Virus record (IMG/VR): IMGVR_UViG_3300042880_000288
Location: 56,702-120,701 of that record
DNA: 64,000 bases
Reading direction: 5' to 3' (one strand)
Source: a virus
Shown here one piece after another: positions 31,291 to 36,916 of this stretch (its first letter is position 1; every line of letters begins with the position of its first letter). The notes under the pieces are model-generated. The model ran no database searches. It was not told the DNA's origin and saw only the letters and a program-made list of their open reading frames with translations. Position numbers and translations under genes: made by a program.

Positions 31291-31447
31291 CTTCATTCAT
31301 TTGATCTTCAGCTTGGCTTACTAATCTCTCTACATAGTTTTGAAAGAGTTGTCTTCTAGCTTGTAACTTAAGTTGCTCTGCTTCTAGTTCTTCAATCTGC
31401 TGATTTAATAATTCAATTTCATCAAACAATACTTGTGTCTTTTCCAT
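31280..31447 (-). CDS. Small coiled-coil protein, 55 aa
   Basis: ATG at 31447 and TAA at 31280. Product MEKTQVLFDEIELLNQQIEE then LEAEQLKLQARRQLFQNYVE, an almost continuous coiled coil, ending MNEGGY. It has the standard leader (31470-31487) and terminator, which makes a gene call secure in spite of its size. Confidence 0.8.
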   Translation of the reverse strand: MEKTQVLFDEIELLNQQIEELEAEQLKLQARRQLFQNYVERLVSQAEDQMNEGGY

Positions 31448-31469
31448 GATATTTTATTTAAAGTTAAAA

Positions 31470-31487
31470 CTAGTTATGAGAGGTTTA
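31470..31487 (-). promoter_or_regulatory. Repeated leader element, copy 5 (55-aa gene)
   Basis: ctagttatgagaggttta on the plus strand with tttaaagttaaaa next to it. Confidence 0.75.
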
Positions 31488-31497
31488 ATTAAAAAAA

Positions 31498-31519
31498 GAT
31501 AACCCTTTTACAGGTTATC
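31498..31519 (-). terminator. Terminator of the 84-aa gene
   Basis: Minus-strand GATAACC-TGTAAAAG-GGTTATC followed by TTTTTTT; the stop codon is in the loop. Confidence 0.9.
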
Positions 31520-31762
31520 TACATTGATTAATGAATCAAGTTGTGAGTACTTGCCACCATATACTCTATGAGTGTCATAGTTCTCAATCCAAATTGAGTC
31601 CTCACTTACTTCAAGATAATATTCAATGTCAATGTTACCACCAACATCTCTATAATCTTTTACAGGTTCATCTGATTTTGCAACCAAATATCCCATTACA
31701 AATCCTGATGCAATTACACCTAGTGCAATACATACTGCTGCTACCATTTCTCTTTTTGTCAT
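31508..31762 (-). CDS. Membrane-anchored protein, 84 aa, own transcription unit
   Basis: N-terminal membrane segment (MVAAVCIALGVIASGFVMGYL) after a basic KRE start, then about 55 residues outside with DYRDVGGNIDIEYYLEVSED. The topology fits an envelope-anchored early protein, for example superinfection exclusion. Leader copy at 31779-31796. Confidence 0.7.
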   Translation of the reverse strand: MTKREMVAAVCIALGVIASGFVMGYLVAKSDEPVKDYRDVGGNIDIEYYLEVSEDSIWIENYDTHRVYGGKYSQLDSLINVDNL

Positions 31763-31778
31763 AAGTTTATATTTAAAA

Positions 31779-31796
31779 CAAGTAATGAGAGGTTTA
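31779..31796 (-). promoter_or_regulatory. Repeated leader element, copy 6 (84-aa gene)
   Basis: caagtaatgagaggttta on the plus strand, 17 bases from the ATG, the shortest spacing of the set. Confidence 0.75.
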
Positions 31797-31807
31797 TTAA
31801 AAAAGAA

Positions 31808-31827
31808 AAACCTGATTACTCAGGTTT
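31808..31827 (-). terminator. Terminator of the 64-aa gene
   Basis: Minus-strand AAACCTG-AGTAAT-CAGGTTT followed by TTCTTTTTT. Confidence 0.9.
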
Positions 31828-32010
31828 AATTAGTATCTCATAATTGAGATATTTTTCTCCAACAGGTGTTATTCTGTGTTTGATGTATCTCCTTTCAGTT
31901 ATTAATTGGTTAATTAATACTTGAATTTGTACAGCAGTAAAGAATCCTGTTGATTTATCAGGTGTTAATTGTGTTAAATCAACAGTGATAATTTTAAATT
32001 TGAAGCTCAT
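31816..32010 (-). CDS. Hypothetical protein, 64 aa, own transcription unit
   Basis: Short strand-helix-strand protein (FKFKIITVDLTQLTPDKSTG, FFTAVQIQVLINQLITERRY). Not recognised. Own leader (32033-32051) and terminator. Confidence 0.7.
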   Translation of the reverse strand: MSFKFKIITVDLTQLTPDKSTGFFTAVQIQVLINQLITERRYIKHRITPVGEKYLNYEILIKPE

Positions 32011-32032
32011 AAGATTAAGATTTAAAGTTAAA

Positions 32033-32051
32033 CTAAGTTATGTGAGGTTTA
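32033..32051 (-). promoter_or_regulatory. Repeated leader element, copy 7 (64-aa gene)
   Basis: ctaagttatgtgaggttta on the plus strand; the usual gagagg is gtgagg here, as in copy 8. Confidence 0.7.
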
Positions 32052-32063
32052 TTAAATAATAAA

Positions 32064-32081
32064 GGGAGTTATATAACCCCC
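32064..32081 (-). terminator. Terminator of the 66-aa gene
   Basis: Minus-strand GGGGGTTATATAACTCCC stem followed by TTTATTATTT. Confidence 0.75.
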
Positions 32082-32269
32082 TTATTGTATGCAGCTGCAA
32101 TTGTCTTTGGATCTACATAGAACTTCTTAACTTGGAAATCCATAGCAGGTGGAACCAGCCTTATATATTCAAGAGCTTGTGCAGCAGCTTGCCTTGGATT
32201 AGGAGTTGTTGGTAGTTCATGAACAGGATTGCCAAAGTAATCTAAGATAACAGAATAAAATAAATACAT
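32069..32269 (-). CDS. Hypothetical protein, 66 aa, first unit of the minus-strand array
   Basis: MYLFYSVILDYFGNPVHELPTT-like start, then a helix (NPRQAAAQALEYIRLV) and a terminal KTIAAAYNKGVI. Not recognised. It is nearest to the divergent junction, with the leader copy at 32291-32308. Confidence 0.7.
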   Translation of the reverse strand: MYLFYSVILDYFGNPVHELPTTPNPRQAAAQALEYIRLVPPAMDFQVKKFYVDPKTIAAAYNKGVI

Positions 32270-32290
32270 AATATTAAATTTAAAGTTAAG

Positions 32291-32308
32291 TCAAGTCATG
32301 TGAGGTTT
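32291..32308 (-). promoter_or_regulatory. Repeated leader element, copy 8 (66-aa gene)
   Basis: tcaagtcatgtgaggttt on the plus strand with tttaaagttaa towards the gene. Confidence 0.7.
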
Positions 32309-32349
32309 TTTCTGTAGCAAATATTTTTCAATCACACTATATATATGAG

Positions 32350-32411
32350 ATAAGCTTGCCACAGCTGATAGGGGGTACCACCCTGCAGCCAGCCGGTGGG
32401 GGCCAGCTTAT
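32350..32411. other. GC-rich structured element at the divergence point
   Basis: ATAAGCT (32350-32356) pairs with AGCTTAT (32405-32411), extended by GCC/GGC; inside are GGGGTACCACCC and CCACC/GGTGG pairings. The stretch is far richer in G and C than its surroundings and lies between the outward-facing gene blocks. It could be a replication origin, a regulatory RNA or an operator. The rest of 32309-32477 holds only AT-rich leader sequence. Confidence 0.5.
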
Positions 32412-32465
32412 ATAGGACCCACCACTAGCTCTTATTTACAACATTTTAAATTCCAAAAAAAATTT

Positions 32466-32473
32466 TATATTTG
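32466..32473 (+). promoter_or_regulatory. TATATTTG promoter box directly before the HExxH gene
   Basis: Exact match to the Bacteroidota -7 element TAnnTTTG; only four bases separate it from the ATG at 32478, so the transcript would begin at or next to the start codon. No clear TTTG is seen at -33. Confidence 0.5.
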
Positions 32474-32477
32474 TCTT

Positions 32478-32921
32478 ATGAAAAAGTATGACATGGGTAA
32501 GTACATACTCTTTGCTGGAGAGAATGCTACTAAGATATTTGACTACTATAAAGTAGATGAAATGCATGGTTTAAACAGAAAGGATGCCCAGGCAGAAGAA
32601 GTAGACAAGACTAAAGGTAATGGGGTTTATATGTATGGGTGGACTAACTATGATCCAGCTGATAAAAAGCTTACTGGTAAGAAGCCATATCTCCCTTTTC
32701 TGTTTATTAACCTAGGTGCATTTAAAAGGTACAGTACTACAGAGAAAGCTACAGCAGTTATGCATGAAACTATGCATATGAGTATTCTCTTGAACAACTG
32801 GAACATCAAAGATAAAGAAGAAGAGGTTATTACTTTTGCTGAAGATGAAGCTAATAAGATTATTGATATACTAGGATTTGAAACAAAAGAACAACCTAAG
32901 AAAGGATTCTTCAAAAAATAA
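32478..32921 (+). CDS. HExxH metallopeptidase-like protein, 147 aa
   Basis: ATAVMHETMHMSILL contains HETMH, a HExxH zinc site in a helix, and a later Glu (KEEEVITFAEDEANKII) could be the third ligand as in gluzincins. The N-terminal 70 residues are small-domain-like (MKKYDMGKYILFAGENATKI). Proteins of this design in phages include anti-restriction or toxin-like peptidases; none is matched specifically. It opens the plus-strand block and may be leaderless. Confidence 0.65.
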   Translation: MKKYDMGKYILFAGENATKIFDYYKVDEMHGLNRKDAQAEEVDKTKGNGVYMYGWTNYDPADKKLTGKKPYLPFLFINLGAFKRYSTTEKATAVMHETMHMSILLNNWNIKDKEEEVITFAEDEANKIIDILGFETKEQPKKGFFKK

Positions 32922-32924
32922 CAT

Positions 32925-33557
32925 ATGGCATATATAGAACATAACTTCTTTCCTCTGAAAGTATTTGTTAGGAATGAGTACATGTATCAACATCAAAAGG
33001 GTCAAGGTGAATTTACACCTGGGGTAGTAATATCTGTTAGATGTATGCCGGGACAGGCTGCATTGTTTCAAGTGCTGTTAGAGAACGGAGTACTTAGGGA
33101 CAAGTTACCCTCCCATGCTCTACTGACAGAACCTGAACTTCCAGATCCAGATTTACCATTTCATTATCTGCAGATATGGAATTGTTTTTCTTATAACTTT
33201 ACCTTAATCCATCTATCATATCTTTATGATACTCCCGTACAGGTTTACATGAAGGATAAAAAGTTCTACCCTGGAAAATATTATGCTACAATTAACTGGG
33301 GTTCTAATGATCCTAACACAGATCTATCTCTAGCAGAAGATCCATTGGAGCATAAGTCACATCATATTATTCTTTTAGACAATGGGCAAATAGCTCTGCA
33401 ACCTAACAACCGTATTAAATGGTCTGAACCTTCATTTGTAACTAAGCCATTTCCAGAGAAGCCTGATTATCTAGTAAACAAAGACTGGTATAATTGTGAA
33501 GGATTTGAAAAATGGCAGACAGAAGATTCTGATAGAATGTTTTATGATAACGAATAA
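32925..33557 (+). CDS. Hypothetical protein, 210 aa
   Basis: Not recognised. Mostly beta-rich with many aromatic residues and Pro (LLTEPELPDPDLPFHYLQIW, YPGKYYATINWGSNDPNTDL, HHIILLDNGQIALQPNN). Three bases separate it from the HExxH gene. It ends before the terminator at 33610. Confidence 0.7.
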   Translation: MAYIEHNFFPLKVFVRNEYMYQHQKGQGEFTPGVVISVRCMPGQAALFQVLLENGVLRDKLPSHALLTEPELPDPDLPFHYLQIWNCFSYNFTLIHLSYLYDTPVQVYMKDKKFYPGKYYATINWGSNDPNTDLSLAEDPLEHKSHHIILLDNGQIALQPNNRIKWSEPSFVTKPFPEKPDYLVNKDWYNCEGFEKWQTEDSDRMFYDNE

Positions 33558-33563
33558 TTTTAT

Positions 33564-33571
33564 TATATTTG
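33564..33571 (+). promoter_or_regulatory. TATATTTG box after the 210-aa gene
   Basis: Exact TAnnTTTG element. The stretch to the next terminator (33610) is too short for a gene, so this may be chance or the start of a very short RNA. Confidence 0.3.
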
Positions 33572-33609
33572 CATAGTTCATATTATAAGTTTATTTGATT
33601 AATGCTAGA

Positions 33610-33637
33610 GACCCTGGAAATTTTTCCGGGGTTTTTA
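33610..33637 (+). terminator. Terminator after the 210-aa gene
   Basis: ACCCTGGAAA and TTTCCGGGGT stem followed by TTTT. Confidence 0.85.
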
Positions 33638-33657
33638 GTTTAAACAAAAAAAGTTTT

Positions 33658-33665
33658 TATATTTG
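33658..33665 (+). promoter_or_regulatory. TATATTTG promoter box of the 33690 operon
   Basis: Exact TAnnTTTG element 24 bases before the ATG at 33690, after a terminator; AAAAAAAGTTTTT precedes it. Confidence 0.55.
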
Positions 33666-33689
33666 CTATCACTAAGTTTATTATATGAA

Positions 33690-33983
33690 ATGACTGATCA
33701 GCAAAAAAAGTTATGGTTGCATGTTGCAGAAAAAACAGGATCTAACTTAGAAGCTAGAATGGTATATGATGAGCTGATAAAAATACTTGATATGGAAAAA
33801 GATACAGTAATTGTCTCTATCACAGAAACAGACGGAGGATTAGAAGTAAGAGTTAATGAAGGGGCTTATGGTAATGCCCATATCATAGGTATATTAGAAA
33901 GAATTAAATTCACTTTATTAAGTGAAGAACCAGTTAGTATGGAAAAATTGCCAGTGCAAACAGAGCAAAAGTATGATGCGTAA
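33690..33983 (+). CDS. Hypothetical protein, 97 aa
   Basis: Start at 33690 (MTDQQKKLWLHVAEKTG) is preferred to a TTG at 33663 that lies inside the promoter box. Helical first half, then a strand-rich part with VSITETDGGLEVRVNEGAYG. Not recognised. First gene of a four-gene operon ending at 34886. Confidence 0.7.
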   Translation: MTDQQKKLWLHVAEKTGSNLEARMVYDELIKILDMEKDTVIVSITETDGGLEVRVNEGAYGNAHIIGILERIKFTLLSEEPVSMEKLPVQTEQKYDA

Positions 33984-34001
33984 ATTTTAAAAACCAACAA
34001 T

Positions 34002-34298
34002 ATGAGTAAATCATTTAAAAAACTAAGAGGTCGAACAATTTTATTGAGTGTGCCTGAAAGAAAAAAGTCTTCTATTGAACTATCTATTAAAGATGAGGAA
34101 GCATTAATGCAAGAAGCTGCTAAGCTTTGGAGTAAACTTACAGTTTTTGCTATAGGAGATAAAGTAGAAGAAGTAGCCGTAGGTGATCAAGTATATGTAA
34201 GAACTTCTGCTCTTAACATGGAAACTGTAGAAAGAGTAGAGATTGATGGTGAAATCAAGTTAGTTCTTAATGAAGGTGACGTAATTATAGTATGGTAA
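34002..34298 (+). CDS. Hypothetical protein, 98 aa
   Basis: Basic N-terminus (MSKSFKKLRGRTILLSVPERKKS) and a C-terminal small beta-barrel (KVEEVAVGDQVYVRTSAL ... VLNEGDVIIVW) similar to GroES-like or other small oligomeric barrels. The pattern GDQVYV...NEGDVI recalls chaperonin-10-like phage proteins, but without certainty. Confidence 0.6.
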   Translation: MSKSFKKLRGRTILLSVPERKKSSIELSIKDEEALMQEAAKLWSKLTVFAIGDKVEEVAVGDQVYVRTSALNMETVERVEIDGEIKLVLNEGDVIIVW

Positions 34299-34301
34299 GT
34301 T

Positions 34302-34667
34302 ATGAAAAATAATTTATATAAAGCATGTACTCGTAGTGATAAACAATCTCCATATAGAAATATAGCAGATGATATTTATGGAAAGGACACTAACCTTTAT
34401 AAACCATCTTGTCCTACAGCAGAAGAAATAGACTGGAACAAAAGAGTTGTAAACTTAGGTGAAGGACCAAGACCAGATTATTATGGCGGTAAGGATAATC
34501 CATATGAAGTATTTCAAGTATTAGAAGCTTGGGGACTTGACAAAGACTTTTATCTAGGCAATGTTATAAAATATCTTGCACGATCAGGCAAGAAAAATAT
34601 ATTAACACAAAAAGAGGATTTACAAAAAGCTTTAGTATATTTACAAAAAAGAATTGATTCCTTATGA
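34302..34667 (+). CDS. DUF3310 protein (T7 gp1.7-like nucleotide kinase family)
   Basis: 121 aa. The C-terminal domain has YEVFQVLEAWGLDKDFYLGN followed by VIKYLARSGKK and EDLQKALVYLQKRI, the DUF3310 signature. The T7 member, gp1.7, is a nucleotide kinase; other members are uncharacterised. It overlaps the next membrane-protein gene by four bases. Confidence 0.85.
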   Translation: MKNNLYKACTRSDKQSPYRNIADDIYGKDTNLYKPSCPTAEEIDWNKRVVNLGEGPRPDYYGGKDNPYEVFQVLEAWGLDKDFYLGNVIKYLARSGKKNILTQKEDLQKALVYLQKRIDSL

Positions 34668-34861
34668 TGATAAAACTTATAGCTTTTGCAATTGGATTAA
34701 TAGTCTTAGGATTTTTATTCTTAGTAAATAATGCTATGAGTAAACCCATATACAACAAAATGTCTAATGTATGGGAAGATGATCCAGAAGGTAGAAAATA
34801 TGCTAACATAACTATAGTAGCAATGATGTTTATTTCATTTTTTATGGGACTTATGTTTTAA
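34664..34861 (+). CDS. Small two-pass membrane protein, 65 aa
   Basis: Two hydrophobic helices (LIAFAIGLIVLGFLFLVNNA and ITIVAMMFISFFMGLMF) with a charged loop between (NVWEDDPEGRKYAN). Coupled to the DUF3310 gene by ATGATGA-type overlap. Function unknown. Confidence 0.65.
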   Translation: MMIKLIAFAIGLIVLGFLFLVNNAMSKPIYNKMSNVWEDDPEGRKYANITIVAMMFISFFMGLMF

Positions 34862-34885
34862 CCCTGCAACTCTCCAAACGAAAAG

Positions 34886-34918
34886 ATCCTCAGAAATTTA
34901 TCTGAGGATTTTTTTTAT
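34886..34918 (+). terminator. Terminator closing the 33690-34861 operon
   Basis: ATCCTCAGA and TCTGAGGAT form a perfect 9-bp stem, followed by eight T residues. Confidence 0.95.
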
Positions 34919-34927
34919 TCAAATTTT

Positions 34928-34942
34928 TTTTGTATATTATAG
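34928..34942 (+). promoter_or_regulatory. Late-type promoter candidate before virion genes
   Basis: TTTTGTATATTATAG lies between a terminator and the ATG at 34963. The same TTTTGTATATT or AGTATATTATAG sequence precedes the scaffold (49495), the 466-aa virion protein (57283) and the last gene (62574), and so is a likely late promoter type. Confidence 0.5.
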
Positions 34943-34962
34943 TGTAATTAAAATTTTATATC

Positions 34963-35214
34963 ATGGGAGCTTTACCAGAATTTGAAAATGTAGATAATGC
35001 TAGATCTACGATGCCTGAGTATAAATCAAAACTTACTCAGATGTACCAGTACCTTAACAGGTCGGTAAATAAGTTTTTCTTTGATTGGGGTTACAAACTT
35101 GCACAGACAAGAGTATATGCCAATAATGCTGCTGCTATTACTGCAGGATTAAAAAGAGGAGATTGGTATGTATCAGTATCAGGAACTGACTTAGTAGTAA
35201 AAATTGTTCAATAA
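34963..35214 (+). CDS. Probable small virion protein, 83 aa
   Basis: The C-terminal pattern RVYANNAAAITAGLKRGDWY followed by VSVSGTDLVVKI is a small beta domain that I associate with short phage structural proteins. N-terminal half is helical with many Tyr. It heads the virion operon behind a terminator and a late-type promoter. Confidence 0.6.
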   Translation: MGALPEFENVDNARSTMPEYKSKLTQMYQYLNRSVNKFFFDWGYKLAQTRVYANNAAAITAGLKRGDWYVSVSGTDLVVKIVQ

Positions 35215-35229
35215 TTAAAACTAATAGTC

Positions 35230-35586
35230 ATGGCAGATTTAACAAGTGGGTTAACTATAAATAATGCATCCGGTGCAGTGTATAGAACCTCTAGAGTAGC
35301 TTTAAATGATGGAAACATTAAAGCTAAAGAATTAAGTAATTTACTTCAAAAACTAATTAGTGTTGGAATTTATGAATCACTTGAAGAAGCTATTTTAGCA
35401 GAAGTTCCAGCTGGAACATTTGTGGTTATAGATGATCCTAACACTGACATAAGAGAATTTACTGTTGAAATGGTACCTTCTTATGTTATTGAATTAAAAG
35501 AAGATTTCAAAGAACGTGAAGAACTTTTAAAGAGACAAGCTGCAGAAAATGTAGCTAAAATTCAAGAAGATTTAGTTTCTGAATAA
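35230..35586 (+). CDS. Hypothetical protein, 118 aa, virion operon
   Basis: Not recognised. Small globular part (LSNLLQKLISVGIYESLEEA, GTFVVIDDPNTDIREFTVE) and a helical charged C-terminus with possible coiled coil. Followed by a terminator. Confidence 0.65.
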   Translation: MADLTSGLTINNASGAVYRTSRVALNDGNIKAKELSNLLQKLISVGIYESLEEAILAEVPAGTFVVIDDPNTDIREFTVEMVPSYVIELKEDFKEREELLKRQAAENVAKIQEDLVSE

Positions 35587-35596
35587 GTATTAATTT

Positions 35597-35623
35597 GTGC
35601 AGCCCCTAGTGGGCTGTACTTTT
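35597..35623 (+). terminator. Terminator after the 118-aa gene
   Basis: GTGCAGCCC-CTAGT-GGGCTGTAC stem followed by TTTT. Confidence 0.85.
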
Positions 35624-35636
35624 AAAAATTAAAGCT

Positions 35637-36905
35637 ATGTCAAATAGTATAGGTGATTTAAAAAATAGTGGCCTACAAGGTAACAATTGGCCATGGCAAT
35701 ATAAAGTCCTACTAGGGCTTGATGGTATTATAAATGCAATTGGAGCCAATGGAACTGAGTATGAAGCTCAGATAATAAAAGCTACTTGTCCAGGACCAAC
35801 TCCTTCATCAGGATATTATCTAGAAATACGTATATATAATACAACTACAGGAACCTTTAATCCACCGGTATATTACTTACCAGGTAGTACAACACCTGTT
35901 AACCTTTCTGCATGTACAAAGGAATATGCAAATGATTCATTAGTACTTACACAGATTTTAACTGAGTTACAAGATCAAGGTCTTACATTAGATGCAATTG
36001 AAACTGCAGTAGAGGGAACTCTTGATATTAGACCATTAACATGTACTGATGTAGTGTCTTTATGTTTTGATAATGCAGGAACTCCTACAACAGTAAGTAA
36101 TACTAATCCATTACCAGTTAATGCAATAGTTACTGTACCAAGTGCATTAGATACAGCTTTGTTTGCATTTGATATTACTTCAGGAGTAAATGAAGCTTTA
36201 ACTACAACTGAAACCTCACCTGGAACTCAGGCTTTAGATGTTAATTTAACAACTCGTTTAGATTGTACTACAGATTCAATAGCAATATGTGATGGTACAG
36301 GGAATGCTTTACTTATTGATAGTAATGGTTTTATTGGTTCTAATTTATTTGCTCAAGATGCGACAACTGGTAATCAAGGACCATTAACATTTACAGGTAC
36401 AGGTTTAGCTAATGCATTAGATGTTAATATTACAACTCTTGGTCTAGATATTAGAGCATTAGATTGCGACTCAGATTCTATAAAAATATGTAATGGTACT
36501 ACAGACTTAGGTATTAATCTAGATGGTAGTATTAATACTCAATCCAGTACATTAGATGGTTCTGGTAATGCTATTACAAGTTTACTTAGCGGTTCAAGAA
36601 GAGGTTTAGATGTAAATATTTTAACACCAAATGTTGCTGTTTCAATAGGTAGTCTTGTTGAAACAGGAGTTACAGGAGATTTGTCATCTTTTGGTCAATC
36701 TATAACTTCAATAGCATTTCAAAATATTGGTACTACTGTAGCTACTATATCTGTTGATGGTGGAGCAAATTTCTTTCCATTAGCTCCAGGAACATCACTT
36801 AATCTAGATCCTAGAATTCCTATGGGTTACTATGATGGTACATCATTCTTTTGGGATGCAACAGCAATTGGTGCATCTTTACTTATTATTTATAACTATA
36901 TCTAA
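35637..36905 (+). CDS. Beta-repeat virion protein, probably fibre-associated, 422 aa
   Basis: Rich in Thr, Ser and Asn. A motif recurs about every 60-80 residues: IRPLTCTDVVSLCFDNAGTP, LDCTTDSIAICDGTGN, LDCDSDSIKICNGT, each followed by PLPVNA/ALDVN-type strands. The last 80 residues (VSIGSLVETGVTGDLSSFGQ, TVATISVDGGANFFPL) form a separate beta domain. This composition is that of tail or head fibres. Its place before the 866-aa fibre suggests a joint adhesion complex. Confidence 0.7.
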   Translation: MSNSIGDLKNSGLQGNNWPWQYKVLLGLDGIINAIGANGTEYEAQIIKATCPGPTPSSGYYLEIRIYNTTTGTFNPPVYYLPGSTTPVNLSACTKEYANDSLVLTQILTELQDQGLTLDAIETAVEGTLDIRPLTCTDVVSLCFDNAGTPTTVSNTNPLPVNAIVTVPSALDTALFAFDITSGVNEALTTTETSPGTQALDVNLTTRLDCTTDSIAICDGTGNALLIDSNGFIGSNLFAQDATTGNQGPLTFTGTGLANALDVNITTLGLDIRALDCDSDSIKICNGTTDLGINLDGSINTQSSTLDGSGNAITSLLSGSRRGLDVNILTPNVAVSIGSLVETGVTGDLSSFGQSITSIAFQNIGTTVATISVDGGANFFPLAPGTSLNLDPRIPMGYYDGTSFFWDATAIGASLLIIYNYI

Positions 36906-36916
36906 AATAGTATATT

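Noticed and set aside
30066-32308. CRISPR-like reading of the eight repeated leaders
   Set aside because: Spacing is irregular (about 220-500 bp) and each interval holds a gene with a terminator.
32350-32411. HDV-like or other known ribozyme at the divergence point
   Set aside because: High GC and nested pairs suggested it, but the catalytic core strands cannot be aligned.
32648-33071. Minus-strand frames opposite the HExxH and 210-aa genes
   Set aside because: They run against clearly coding genes, and no terminator or array leader is associated with them.
33564-33637. Very short RNA between a TATATTTG box and the following terminator
   Set aside because: The interval is about 40 bases and the terminator already serves the gene upstream; chance is the simpler explanation.
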